From positions 37,260,658 through 37,324,657 of the forward strand of contig CM064433.1 in NCBI GenBank assembly GCA_032690845.1: 64,000 nt of DNA. The letters run 5' to 3'. The first letter of the stretch is position 1; each line of letters starts with the position of its first letter. Source of the stretch: Eleusine coracana subsp. coracana. Taxonomy: Eukaryota; Streptophyta; Magnoliopsida; Poales; Poaceae. A program made the translations under genes and the position numbers. Positions 24,145-36,600 of this stretch are shown in pieces. The notes beneath the pieces are model-generated. The model was not told the origin of the DNA and did not search any database. It worked only from the letters and a program-made list of their open reading frames with translations.

Positions 24145-25253
24145 TGGAGGAGTTGCTCTGCGCTGAGCTCGGTCGATCCGATTTGGGCCGGAACGGCACG
24201 GGATGCAGAAAGGAGAAGCAGGGTCAGTGCAAAAGGGGATGATGTGCTAGTGCAGTGGCAGCTGCGGTAGTGGCGCAGCTAGGAGCTAAGGCAGTCACAG
24301 TAAAGGCCGGGCCGGAGACAGTCCAGTGCTGCTGGCTCTGTGGATTGGGACTCGGGACGGGGAATCCGAAGTGGCGCGATTTTGGCCACCCATTCCCACC
24401 ATCCTATCTCTGCGCGTGGGCCCAGGAGCCAAGTAGCAGGGACATGATTTGTTTCCTGGCCTGTGTCCAGATTCCACGGCGAAGCTAGATCTGGCGCCCA
24501 TCAACTTCGTTCACTCGTGGCCGTTCAGCGCCTGCCGGAATCAAGTAGAATCTGTAGTTGTGTACACCAGTGCGGAGACTTCGTTGTGTCACCATGGAGA
24601 TGCTTGAAGCATAGGCAACGATGGACTTGTGCCTGTCTGATCCTTTCTCACTGACAGTATACTGTTGTGTAACAAACAACTGTTACTCGGGATGATTCGC
24701 AGTAGTTTCTGTGGAACAGAAATTTACACTACAACAGGGCAAAATTTTGGAAGGAACAAAAGGTTAGCTAATGGTATTGTAGAGGGAAGCATACTACTAC
24801 CTCTGGACATTTTTTTTTCCTTGTTGTTAGGATACGATACTTAGGGTGTGTTTAGTAGGGTTTATGCTTATGCTAAAAATAGCTTATAATATGGTTTATC
24901 TATGAAAAGTGTTTATTTGGTTTATTATAGCATAAACTGTCAAGTCATTTGGTAAAAAAAACTTATTCTATTGGCTTATTTAACTGAGTCTAAAGATAGA
25001 TGGTCTATAAGTCCAAAAAACTAGTATTTGTTAGATTTGTTTTTCTAGTATAAAAAGACAAATGATTTATAAGGGCTTATTGCAATATGCCTCTAGACAT
25101 TTTCTTTTCCATGTCGTTAAGATAGGATACTTAGTGTTAATAAGTTTCTTGTCCTAATGTTATAAAAAAAGAATAATAAGTTTTAGAATGCTATAACTAT
25201 TTGTATCATTTATCACAAAACTATAACTTTTTAAGCCTGTTTTTAGAAAACTA
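24145..25253. other. ACP promoter side and repeat-flanked AT-rich DNA
   Basis: 24145-24500 is the GC-rich upstream region of the ACP gene. From about 24798 a 46-base stretch (CCTCTGGACATTTTT ... GATACGATACTTA) is repeated in diverged form at 25089-25134 (CCTCTAGACATTTTC ... GATAGGATACTTA). Between the copies is about 240 bases starting GGGTGTGTTTAG, a word common at the ends of grass MITEs, with several TTATAAG/CTTATAA words. No matching opposite end was found, so this is left as an unnamed repeat insertion. Confidence 0.45.
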
Positions 25254-26137
25254 CTCCCTCCGTCCCCTAAAGGATGTCATTCTGACCTAAATTTTTTTCC
25301 CCATAAAGCATATCGTTTTGGGTATATCCCGAGAAAAATACCGCGTGAATGACTGGGTGCCATCTTATCCACTGACCCATGGCCGACTGGAAAAATAAAT
25401 CTCGCTTCTCCCGTCCTCTCCTCCACACACTCAAACCAAATCTTGAAGGTGTCCCTCTCTCCCGGCAAAATCCGTCGATCTCCATGGCTGGTGGCGGTGG
25501 TGCCTTGCGTGGAGGGCAATGCGACAACTGCGGCCGGGCTTGCATCTGGTGTGGCGGCCGTCGCAAGCCGCGGGGAGGCAGCGACGAGTTGTACAGCAGG
25601 AGGAACTGCATCTTGCTCATCCACAAGTGCTTGATTCAGATTAAGTAATATGCCATCATCATGTCCCTCCACAAGTGCTTGATTCAGATCAAGTAGTATG
25701 TCATATTCATGTCCCTTCACTGGTGGCTCATTCAAACCTATGGCCATACGTGATGTGTGTGTTGTGGGGCTTACTTGGTGGTGTTGAAAGGCAAGAAATG
25801 TTGAAGCAGCCTGTTGTTTATAGTTGTAAGAGTGGTGGAAAGGTTGGTCAAATGTTCAAAATTTTTAGCGCCTTTGCTAAATTTTTTGGTTTCGGGTGTG
25901 TACTGCCTGTTATTATGTCTTGATTTTTATTTGGTGCCAAGTTTTATTTTTATTTGCTCGCTACATCGTAGTATGTGCTGCCAGCAAATAAACAAAGAAT
26001 AAGTATACTGTGAGCAATTATATCAGTTGTATTTCCAATGGACATCGTGAGTTAATAAAGGAATGCAGATCATTTGCTCAAAGCCTTTCTCTATGCCCTG
26101 GAGTGCTAAAGCGATATCCTTTAGAGGACGGAGGGAG
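25254..26137 (-). mobile_element. Mariner/Stowaway-type element, 884 bp, internally deleted
   Basis: The ends are inverted repeats: CTCCCTCCGTCCCCTAAAGG at 25254 and, on the other strand, CTCCCTCCGTCCTCTAAAGG at 26137. A TA dinucleotide sits on each side (25252-25253, 26138-26139), the target site of this superfamily. On the minus strand an open frame from 25747 to 25277 (156 codons) begins MAIGLNEPPVKGHE and repeats the word DLNQALVEG. DLN-rich N-termini are typical of plant mariner transposases, but no catalytic DDD domain follows. The element therefore looks like an intermediate between a full mariner and a short Stowaway MITE. A 58-bp direct repeat (about 25609-25723) underlies the DLNQALV duplication. 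Confidence 0.8.
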
Positions 26138-27579
26138 TACAAGTTTTGTGACACATACGTGGATAGCAAGGGGGACCAGACCATGTGATTCACACAGGTG
26201 AGAGCAAGCCACAAAAGTTGTACTGTAGGTTTTCTTTTTATACCTAGGATTCAAATAGTTATAATTTTATAAAATGCTGATTTTTATTCAATTCAGCAAT
26301 ACAAAATATATTAACTGTTTGATCTCATCTTACTGCATTGTATGTCTACGAAGGACAAACAGTCTGGACAGATTCAAAAACCAAAATATTATAGATAACA
26401 TTAATTTACCATCCGCCGGCCCAATCAAAGCCTAACGTCAAGGTGCGGCTCAACGGACCGAGGACTTCTTCAAACCGCGATGCGAAGCAGTTTTCTCGGC
26501 CCTTCAACGTCATGCCCAATGGACCAGCAAGGTTGGGCCGAGTTTGACTGCGGCCTATTCCCCCATGGGCCCACGCCAGTCCCCGCAACCGGCCACTGAG
26601 CAGTGACCCCGGCGACCGGTGCTTACAGATCGCCGTCCTTGTTCCACTTCCACCCCGCGCTGGGCGGCTCCTGATCTCACCAGCCACCGCGAGGCTCATG
26701 ACTCAGTCAACGGTCAGGTGCGTCGTGTGCTCGCAGACCAGTCACGCACCTTTCCCTTCAGGCGTTAATTTGCGCAAGCAAGCAACAAAAAAAAAAAAAA
26801 ACAGAGAAACGGTATGTGAAGATTTTCACTGACAGCGTTGCTATTTCTCTCCCCTACAATCGTCCAACGTTCCCTATAATCGTCTTGTATGGTAGATAAG
26901 CTACACAAATGTGGACACGAAATTTATTGTTTTTATAAGCAAAAAAAAGAGCAGCGTAGACCAAACACTCATTTTTAGTGATCCATAATTCGGTCATAAC
27001 CGACCAATCTTCACCTATTGGGTTTGAGCATTGGTAAGCATAGGGACGCCGGTTCAATCACCTTCCATAACGAGCCAACAAAAATGTTTGGTTTGGTTCT
27101 CAGCCATCACCTTAGCTCAATGGAGAGTGCCAATTTAATAAGCGGCTGAAATTTTGTATTACTTGTTGTTCTCTCATTTTTCATTTGAGTGGATGCCATA
27201 TACAACTTTCATCAAACAGCAATTGCTTATTTTTATTCTTCTGCTATGTATCAAACTCTATATATTTTCTAATTGTTATTCCTACTAGCCTATTAATAAG
27301 AAGGCTTATATGAGTTTCGTCCTTTCTGCTTTGTTAGTCTCATGGGTCCATCTGTCTTGTGCTAATTAACAAGCTCACATGATGGTATGACTCTCAAATG
27401 TTAGATGGCATGTACTAGTTTGCTGCATAAGATAATTAGAATGTGTGTGTACTTGCTAGTTGTAATGTGTGCACGACATTAACAAAAATCATCTCCCAAT
27501 TGGATGTTGGATGACGTATTAAGCCAAATTCGTGAAATGATGCTTAAATGATGAAAGTCGTGAAATGATGCTTAAATGA
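26138..27579. other. Intergenic stretch without supported genes
   Basis: A GC-rich island at 26400-26710 has an open minus-strand frame of 97 codons, but the peptide is Arg/Gly-rich with no recognisable domain. I do not call it a gene. The rest is AT-rich with an A-run at 26787-26801. Confidence 0.35.
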
Positions 27580-29400
27580 TGTAAGGACCGAGTGACCGAG
27601 AGAGGGGAGGGAGGGTGTCAATCGGTAACTCACACTATGTACTAAATTTTGTCAACTACTAAAACCTACCACTCAAAACAACTCCTACACAATTCTAGTG
27701 ATGATCATACTATAAAGATAATGAACCTACAAAAGAAACAACGATCTAAGCATACTAGTGCATCATACAAGACAATACAACTTCTATGCAAGCTAGTGAT
27801 AAAGACACGCGGAAGCACACAACAAGCTAGTAAAGGATCCTATTCATGCAAAGCTACTAGATCATTAAGCATACAAGCATGAGTAGCACTATACATACTA
27901 GGGTGATCGATTAAACCAAAACAACTCCTATACATGCTAGTGTGATCGATCAAGCCAAAACAACTCCTATACATGCTAGTGATCAAGAAAAAGCTAATCA
28001 CATCTAGCAAGTAGAGAAGCCTATTCATGCAAGTGTACAAGTAATCAACTAGAGCATGGTAAGTATACAAGCATGAATAGCATGGTATGTAAATGCGGAA
28101 AGTAATACATCATAGTAAGAAGTAGAGTAAGAGATGACTCATGATTTTTTCCCGAGGTCTCGGAAGGATGGCGCCTTCCCCTACTTCTCGTTGGACCACT
28201 TCCGCCGGAGTCCCGGTCCCTCCCGTCACCAATATGGAGTTCTCATCCATAAGCCCGTAATCACTTCCGGAGTGAAGACACGATGCGCGTCACTGCTGCC
28301 ACCAAGGCACAAGATCGCCTCCCTCGAGAACTTACCGGACTCCCCGAGCTGACACGGGTGCTCACGATTGATGTCTCTTTCACCGACAGGCTCAAACCGT
28401 GTACAAACGTGTGACGGCCTTTACAACCGATCATGATAGGCTAGATCACCAACACCTAATTGGTATAGATCTCACCATAGACCAAGAGTAACAAGCTAGA
28501 TCACACCCTCAAGGACACCCTAGCCTTAGATGTGCATCAATACTCAAGTTACTCTCATTAGCACTCTCAAGATATCCAATATCTCCTCCTAGTACTCCTC
28601 TCTTGGCCCTTTGGCTCCCAATAGATGCTCCTACCAATCCCAATGGTCAAAGACGGTCTCTAAGACCCTAGCAACGAAGTTATATAGGCTTTCAATCTCA
28701 AACTAGCCGTTGCTCCACGAAACAGCCCTCTGGACGTACTGACCGGACGGTCCGGTCACTGTCCAGACCGGACAGTTCGGTCTCCACCGGATGGCTCCTC
28801 TGAAGCCGTTGCTCTCTGTATGTTGTTTCCTTCATACAGACTGTACAGTCTAGTCTACAGACCATACAGTCCGGTCTTCATAGCTCCAGAGCCGTTGCAG
28901 CCACTTTCTCGTCTATCCAGAATTTCTTCCTACAGATCGTACAGTCCGGTCTACAGACCGTAGAGTCCTGTCTTTACAATTCTGCTCCAACAGATTTCCT
29001 CACAGCCAACTTCTCCTATGTTCTGTCGCCTCCTGTAATGATCATATAGTCCAATCTTCACACCGGACTGTCCGGTCTCTTCTCTTCATTCTCCAAATAG
29101 AGACATTGTCGATGCTTCCTCTTCTGTCTGAACCATCTCCATACAGACCGGACTGTTCGGTCTGCACACCGGATTGTCCGGTCTCTATGGTTTCTCTATC
29201 AACAGAATTCCCCACGTCCAACATCTTCTCTATAGAGAATTTTCCTCTGATCACCGAACCATCTGGTCTCCAAGACCTCTCTGTCCGATTTTTACCTGCA
29301 GAAGTTGAAACTCCTCGTCTTCTCTCGACTTTGTTTCCCGGCTTATTCCAATAGCTTTTTGACTTCTCCACTGTTACCTAGTGCCTTTGATTTTACTAAG
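27580..29400. repeat. Unclassified repetitive element with short tandem repeats and a palindromic-motif array
   Basis: The segment reads as one non-coding repeat unit. It begins near AGGACCGAGTGACCGAGAGAGG. A 39-bp tandem pair lies at 27903-27980 (AACAACTCCTATACATGCTAG in both). A denser array lies at 28738-29290, listed separately. No LTR pair, terminal inverted repeat or transposase was found. Its class is unknown; a non-autonomous transposon is likely. Confidence 0.5.
28738..29290. repeat. Dispersed array of the palindromic motif AGACCGGACnGTCCGGTCT
   Basis: At least ten degenerate copies of a near-perfect palindrome occur within 550 bases, for example GACCGGACGGTCCGGTC (28741), AGACCGGACAGTTCGGTCT, AGACCGTACAGTCCGGTCT, CACCGGACTGTCCGGTCT and CAGACCGGACTGTTCGGTCTG. 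They are spaced irregularly (some are nearly adjacent) and many occur in pairs. Such clustered motifs are seen in subterminal regions of some DNA transposons, where the transposase binds, but the host element is not identified. Confidence 0.75.
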
Positions 29401-30964
29401 CATCCATGCACATCACTGACTAGCATGACCTAAAGAGACATGACCTAGACCCTCTTGATAGTCCCGTTTTTCTTATTGACTCAAAGCCATAACAACTAGA
29501 CAAGTGTTCCAAACACTTGCTCCATAGCTTGTCCTTAGCTTTGATCCATCTCCATCAACCCTTGGACTCTATCAAGCTCATCAAGCCTCCATACTTATGG
29601 TCATTATCATCAACCGCCAAGGCAACCATCAATGATCATCATAAGGTAGATAAGGTTTTCTATATGTACAATACTCATGTAGACATTAGTCATATTTCAT
29701 ATTTGTCATTTATCACCAAAACAATCATATCTTGGGGTGACCACAATGGTGATGAACCTTACAAATGATATATCAAGGATAGGTTGCCAACTTTAGATAA
29801 GAGTCAAAGACTCGCCTACCTAACGCCTACGTGAAACATTCATTTAATTTATTTGATGAAAATAAACCAATTTTGTGTCAAAGCTTTCATAGTAGATACT
29901 AACGTTCGGATAAGGAAGATTGACCATCTTTCTACACTCCTTGTGAAGTTTTCCACCCATATTTGAGTCCTTGACTCAGTATGATAGGTACATATTTGCG
30001 TTTATAGACAACTATTCTTACCCGGATGAAGACCCTATGCCTAGTAGCCTCTCATAAGCATTCATAGAAATAGGATGTGCATGTTTGCGCTCATAGGTTG
30101 AGTGTGCTTGCGTATATGTGAACATCTAATCCGCATCATTTTTGTGATTCGAAAAAAGTTATGCTCTCTTTTAATGTCTTTTTGTTGAATACTCCGTTGA
30201 TTCTCAAATTGACGTTTTCAGGACAATAAAGCTAGGTCAAAATTGAACCAAAAAATGTTATCATAAGGATAATAATTTAAAAACAAAAGTAGTACTTGGG
30301 ACATTTCTTTGGACATGATTGACAAATTGCAATGTCCCATGCACTACTACACAGATGATTCACAACTGATATGGGACCTGTAGAGTGGATGGATGGGTGC
30401 CGACAACAAGAACTAAGGGCTTCATACAAGCGGCTCACTTAAGGAACCAATTACATAAATGGAGTCCATTTATACAGGCGGTACACACTAAGACGGTCAT
30501 TGTCACTTACTACAAGATATTTGCTAGACATTTACTGAGAACATAGACTTTAAAATGCTGGTGAGCTCCATATGTAAAAAGCTACATTTGTCCAATAACA
30601 CAAGGAGATACTATTGACCCTTTCTATTTTTTGTTCCAGATTTTCGAGAGCAACGGATATCTTAACGACCAAGAAAGATAAAGGAACTATATACCTTTGT
30701 CCTTGTCAGACTTGGTAGTTTGTTAGGTTGACCAAATGCCCACCAACAAGATCGTCCATGGCCCCACCCGTCAACCATAACAATCCGCCCGACCAATCCC
30801 AAGCTCTTCCCGAAGTACACACACCGTTCCTAATAAATTCAAAGCCTGTAAACATGAAACATTTTTTCCAACCAAATGAGTGGACTCATCAGAGTATAAC
30901 ACTATAACTGCGCTCAATCCTCGCACCTTGGATCGTGTGCTATAGCCTGATTACTAGGTAATTA
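29401..30964. other. Intergenic stretch and GDSL upstream region
   Basis: No coding region or element is supported. The last few hundred bases are the upstream region of the GDSL gene; no convincing core promoter was picked out. Confidence 0.35.
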
Positions 30965-32759
30965 ATGACCATGGCGGGCTGTCATGGCATGCTCTCTGCT
31001 TGCGCGTCGTCTCTGTTGATGATGATGAGCACGCTGCTGCTGCACCGGGCGCTGGTGAAACCAGCAGCCGCCGCGTGCTCCGTGAACGCCATCTACAGCT
31101 TCGGCGACTCCATCGCGGACACGGGCAACCTCCTCCGGGAAGGTCCCGTCGGGTTCTTCGCCAACATCGGCAGCTACCCCTACGGCCAGACCCTCCGTAA
31201 AAAACCCACCGGCCGGTGCTCCGACGGCCTCCTCATCGTCGACTACTTCGGTACATTATATTAATTTCAAGCTATGGCGATGAGCGCATCCATCATCATC
31301 GATCCATGAGAGAGTGACTTATATTAATTTCAAGCTGAAAGAATGACTAATAATAATATTTGCAGCGATGGCACTGAACCTGCCGCTGGTGAGCCCTTAC
31401 ATGGACAAGGCCGCCGATTTCTCGAGAGGCGTCAACTTCGCGGTGGCCGGCGCCACGGCGCTGGACAGGGTGTCACTGCTGCAGAGCGGCGTCGTGATGC
31501 CGCCGGCGAGCGTGCCGCTCACCTCGCAGCTCGACTGGTTCAAGTCCTACCTCAACGCCACCTGCTCCTCACCGGAAGGTACGTACTACTACTACGTGCC
31601 ACCGACTAGCCACTAGCTAGCAAATCCGTGGGCAATGAATGGCACGCATCAATTAATCGTCTTCAAGTTTGTGATGACCATGTGTGTGCCGTCTTGAAAA
31701 CTTTGCTCAGATTGCGCGACGAAGCTCGCCAACGCGCTGTTCTTGGTGGGCGAGATCGGTGGAAACGATTACAACTACGCCTTCTTCCAGGGGATGAGGT
31801 CCGTCGACTCCGTCAAGTCCTACGTGCCACAGGTCATCAACACCGTCATGGACGTTACCAAGGTACTACTACGTTCAACAAGCCTTACAGCTTGAAAGAC
31901 CAGTGTGTTCGTGGCAATAACGCTCTAGTAGAGGTTCTAATTCAAGTCTTCGAGAGGACACTTCCAATTCAAAGTTGGTTGAGCAGACTCAACATCCTAA
32001 TTAAGATCAATTAATTAATGCCACCAGCGATGATATATCTGATCATATTACGTGTTGATTGATGAGAATCGACCACATGTTAATTAATTGACTTGCAGGA
32101 ATTGATCGAGTTAGGAGCGACCCAGATCATCGTCCCTGGAAACTTCCCAATCGGGTGCTCGCCCAGCTACCTCACCCTCTTCTCGTCCTTTGGCTCCGCC
32201 GACCGGGATGAGAGAGGCTGCCTCAAGAGCTACAACTCTTTCGCCGAGTACCACAACGAGCAGCTCCAGGCGGCCATCGACGGCCTCAGGAAGGTCAACA
32301 CCGACATAAACATCATCTATGCTGACTACTACGGCGCCTTCATGCACCTCATCGACCATGCCTCAATACTAGGTAGGTGACCCTGGTCAATTGCTGTAAA
32401 AAAAACTTAGATATGAAAAATATGCCATGCAAGGATTTTAAAGCGTACACAAAGAAAATTTTATATAAAATTCATTGTGCAATTGTCTATTATAAAAAGT
32501 TTGACAATTGTCCCGGATCATAGGGTTCGATGAGGGATCACTTCTTCAAGCGTGCTGTGGGGCGGGTGGAACCTATAACTTCAACATAAACATGATGTGC
32601 GGCGAGCCTGGAACCAGCACCTGCACGAACCCGGCGCGCCACGTGAGCTGGGACGGCATCCACCTCACCCAGCAGGCGTACAGGGCCATTGCGCTGGCCC
32701 TGATCATGGATGGCTTTGCCCAACCAGACGATGCTGTGCAAGAGATTTGGAGCTGCTAA
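30965..32759 (+). CDS. GDSL esterase/lipase, secreted, 5 exons, 386 aa
   Basis: Exons: 30965-31250, 31366-31578, 31711-31862, 32099-32372 and 32524-32759, all GT..AG and in phase, ending TAA. A second ATG at 30971 has the better context (ACCATGG), and translation may begin there. Residues 10-37 are a hydrophobic signal peptide. The nucleophile block FGDSIADTGN has Ser49; the oxyanion Asn is in GGNDYNY (Asn185); the Asp/His pair is in WDGIHLT (Asp352, His355). All four SGNH blocks are intact and the five-exon layout is the plant norm. Such enzymes hydrolyse acyl esters in the cell wall or secretory path; the natural substrate cannot be told from sequence. The gene stands alone. Confidence 0.93.
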
Positions 32760-32835
32760 GGGAACAGGTTGGGGTTGTATATATGTGTGTTGGCTTGACT
32801 TAATGTTTTCGTGGAAGGAGCTGCTAAGGGAACAG
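32749..32835 (+). repeat. 19-bp direct repeat spanning the GDSL stop codon
   Basis: GGAGCTGCTAAGGGAACAG occurs at the end of the coding region (including the TAA) and again about 68 bases downstream in the 3' untranslated region. It looks like a small local duplication. Confidence 0.8.
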
Positions 32836-33276
32836 ATGATGCTTTTTTTGACTTGTACCGCAGTCTTGATCACAACCCAATCCTAATGCACCCTGGTATC
32901 GAATAGGCAAATTAATAGAAGTGCTACTTGAATTGCACAAGCCTACCAAGTGCATACATCAGCGAATTCATTGTAGAGACAGCACAGGACAGGCCGACCT
33001 GAATTTTCTTGCTTATGGAGCCGGCCTATATGGAGGTACAAAGATTTATCCGTATTTCTTCATATCAGAACAGAAACACTGAAGAACTCAGCTGACCTGA
33101 AATTTCCATTTTGAAGTACGAAATTGGAATATGGTATGCCATGCTAGGAGGTCCTCATTCATTACATGTTAAGTCAACATTCTAAACTTCCACCAACAAC
33201 AAACGACTCGTAAAATATTTTTGATAAAACTGAATTAGTACTTCTTTTTTCTCATTACATGACTGAAGTTATTAAT

Positions 33277-33683
33277 ATTTAGGAGAAATTGGGTTGTCAC
33301 ATGAATACTAAGTTTTTAAATGCAGATTTCCCAACTGTTTAAAGGATCTAAATGCTAATGACAAACCACATATTTAACCTTAAATGAGGTGACTGGCGTT
33401 ACTGTTGCCTGAGAAAATGTAGCCCGTAAGATGTTCAGTTTTCCATTTTTGTTATAATAAAAACTTATGTACATATGCCGTTTAATTATGCCTGTCATTT
33501 CGGTATACTTCGATAAGTTAAGCCACTATAGTTCAAATTTTGCTATATACTCAGACAACAAAAAAATGTACGCAATCAGTGTCTGAATTTCATGTCACAC
33601 AACTGCCAGGGTGATCTGAGGTTCCGGATGGCTCAATGACAGAATTACCACATAGTTATTGGCTGCGAATAAAAACCTTGTTA
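33277..33683 (+). repeat. Dispersed repeat, copy 1 (related to 63161-63588)
   Basis: The segment shares a long run of landmarks with 63161-63588 in the same orientation: TTAGGAGAAATTGGGTTGTC, ACATGAATACTA, CAACTGTTTAAA, GTTGCCTGAGAAAAT, TTCAGTTTTCCATTTTT, AATTATGCCTG, TTTCATGTCACA, AATTACCACATAGT and ATTGGCTGC. The copies differ by many substitutions and small indels. No coding potential and no terminal repeats were seen. Confidence 0.8.
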
Positions 33684-34002
33684 CCACCGCCAAATGGAGT
33701 GCAAGCTAAATGTACAATGTTGCGTTCATTTATTTACCAACACGGTCCAAGTGAAAACAGAGACAAGACCATCAAAATAGAATTTAGGAAAAGAGATCAA
33801 ATTATGATTCTGGAAAATTAATCTGTTGACAAATTTCTCGAGGCTTTTAAGGCGAGCAGAATTTGTTCAAGACGAAGAAAAAAAAACTACAAGGGGGTAA
33901 CATCTAAAACAAAGATGTAACAACACAGAATAATATCCCATCTAAAAGCCTTGCAGTCAACAAAACTGCTTACAGTTACAGAATCTCCTTGTGAAGAACA
34001 TC

Positions 34003-34209
34003 CTACTTCTCTTTGCTTTCCTCAGCCTCCTGCTCGTATCGGCGTTTAAACTTCGCAATCTGGCCAAGGCTTTGAGCCATTTGCCGCTTAGCCCTCATGT
34101 GATACACCTTGCCGGTATGGTTCACCTTGGTCATCATGGTATTGATGAGCCTGCCACTCTGTGTCACATATGAAATCCATTGCATCTGAGGATGTAATCC
34201 CTTCCTCAT
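34003..34209 (-). CDS. L31-like (probably mitochondrial) ribosomal protein, 68 aa
   Basis: The coding sequence lies in one exon, beginning ATGAGGAAGGG at 34209 and ending TAG. The peptide is short and basic: MRKGLHPQMQWISYVTQSGR, then VNHTGKVYHMRAKRQMAQ and IAKFKRRYEQE with a Glu/Lys tail. This matches, from memory, the small plant proteins annotated as mitochondrial L31-like. An acceptor (ATTAG|GTTGAAAGG) lies just upstream at 34218, so there is a long intron before it. A likely non-coding first exon ends at 36600 (TTCTCG|GTACGTC), which places the promoter near 36760. There is no obvious targeting presequence. The assignment depends on recalled homologues and should be searched. Confidence 0.65.
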   Translation of the reverse strand: MRKGLHPQMQWISYVTQSGRLINTMMTKVNHTGKVYHMRAKRQMAQSLGQIAKFKRRYEQEAEESKEK

Positions 34210-34218
34210 CCTTTCAAC

Positions 34219-36599
34219 CTAATCAAAAGTATTTTAGGATAAGGTCACCAGAAAAGAAAATATGGTATTTCTTTACACTATATTTATCCGTTACAACCCT
34301 CTATAACTGGATGTAAATACCATATGACCATAGCATCAAATTTTCATATTAATGCACGAAAAAATGCAATTGATATAATGGTTCCATATTTTAGTTGTCA
34401 AACAATTTAACTGTAATCAGCTAGACTGTATCAGGTGATTATGCAGTAGCAGTTAAAGGAAATGATTTCTACCCTATTTAGCTGTATGTAATGCCAATCT
34501 AGGAGTCTACATGCATGAATATTCAATAGTTAGTAAAAAATGACCTGAAAAGCAGCTTGCAATCGAGTATTCATATGTCACATGTGTCTCATATTTCAGA
34601 TGCATCTTCCATATGAAATATGATTGTTTTATTACCATTTAGGATGTGGAATGCCAACCTCGAGCTTTGCGATTCTACTGAAATATTATCCACACTTCAG
34701 TCGGAAGTTTCAATTCATAGTTGAAGGTCGCATTTTCCAATTGAGACGCCAACTGGAAACCAGTGAGCCTGTTATGGATGATACCATAGTTGCAATGGAA
34801 TGCAGGGGTGATCGGCTCTCAGAGAGGGTGCGGTATGGCAGTTATGTGGGTATGGGGTGTGCACAGAGGGTTTAGCATGCCTTATAGAGGGGCATAAACT
34901 GAGAAAGTGTGTGAAGAACATGCCAGGAACAGTGGCTGCAAGGTAAAGAACTGCCATTTATCTGAGAATTAGCAGCCATATTAATTCCTCAATTTCCATT
35001 GTGCAATAATGAAGATACATAAACAATTCTATTTGAAATGCACAATTAGGTATCGCTATATTAGGACAGGTTTGAATTACTACCCATCTAGGTCATAAGA
35101 AAAGAAGGTAGTAGACAGGATACTGGATAGAAACACCATTGCAGCAATGACAATGACCATTTTATTACAGTAAAATGAAAGTAGCAATCAGAACTCAATG
35201 CTGTTCTTACTCATTAATCACTCAAGCAGGAATACAAAGAGTGAGCAAGACCACACTTGAATTTATTGTAATTGATCCACTCTAAAATACAGCCCCAAGT
35301 ATCTTTAATCTGATATACCTTAATAACATGGTAAAGATAACTCTTATTTCAGTAATGGCTCTATTTAGGTACATGTTGAACCATCTTAAAGGTACTAAGT
35401 ACAAGAGTTTCAATTTCTGCTGATGGCTACCACTTGGAGTTATTATGAACGATGCTGAAGTATGGGTATGTTGCGCACCATCTATAGTCAGTCTACACTT
35501 CTGATTACTTGCTGGTGCATGCAATTCAATACAACAAACACACCGAAATAGTCAAGTGCAATGGTTATGAATTCCTTCTTACCCAGGAATCCCTGAGTAA
35601 CATTAACAAACTGGTAATTAGACAAGGGCACTGCAAGGTAAAACTTCAAAGAACAGCATTTATCTTTATAGTACATTTGGGTGTCCGATGCAAGCATACC
35701 ATGTAAATTAGATGGTACTAAGAAGGCATACTCTGAAGATTCAGAAATACACCAGATGTAGCTAAGATGCAAGTTAACAGAAAGTAGCTATGATATAATC
35801 CTGCTCCTTCTAATCGAAACCTGAGTACCAGCAATTGTTTGCGTTTCCAGACCAATATTCAGACTTCTCTAGGATAACAAATCAAAGTGGGTAAAACATA
35901 GATTACAATTTGTTACATTCTGAAACACAGCTGACAGATTTGCTTTTTTTCCTATTATCTAGTCAATAAAAGAGGAAAATACTTTCAGATTGGAAAATAT
36001 GACTCTGAATAACCACCACAACAAGGCTATGGCTTAACTGATAATTGCTATAAATTGGAATCATTAGGGGACCCATCATCATCAAAATAATGAAGTAAAT
36101 GAATTCTATTGGTCACCAGGCCCTGTGATTTCACTAAAGACTTCTGCACGACAAAACCTAAGACATCAGCCGATGAATATGATCGAATAATTGATCCATT
36201 GTAGACCAAAGTGGTCGCCAGACATTTCCATCGCATCCTTAAGTTCCTAACCACATCTTCTTTACTAAGTATAACAAAATTGGTGGAGAGTTGGTCAGAC
36301 ACACTGCTGGGCACTGGGCAGTGAACACAGACCCAAAAACAGAAGAATCCTTCACGCCTCTACAAAGCTCCCACATTGCTAGGTCTTGGATTAGATTTCT
36401 GATGACAAAACTAAAAGGTGATTCGATTCCCTACAAGGACGATGAATGCCCCCAAACTGAACTCAAGACGTGGCGTTATAGACGAGGGTTATTAGAGACA
36501 AATCTGTGTTGCCCAATCGCAAGAATCATCCCACAACGCATTCCGCGATGCTAGAACGCAACGGTAATCCATCCGACCAGGATAAGTTAGATGACGTAC
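34219..36599 (-). other. Probable 5' intron of the L31-like gene
   Basis: About 2.4 kb between the inferred donor at 36599 and acceptor at 34219. It is AT-rich with no supported coding frame. A short conserved-looking stretch at 34640-34960 has an open plus-strand frame without recognisable content. Confidence 0.4.
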
Positions 36600-36600
36600 C

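Noticed and set aside
26406..26699. GC-rich 97-codon open frame on the minus strand
   Set aside because: Arg/Gly-rich peptide without a domain; possibly a promoter or leader of an unseen transcript, but not supported as a gene.
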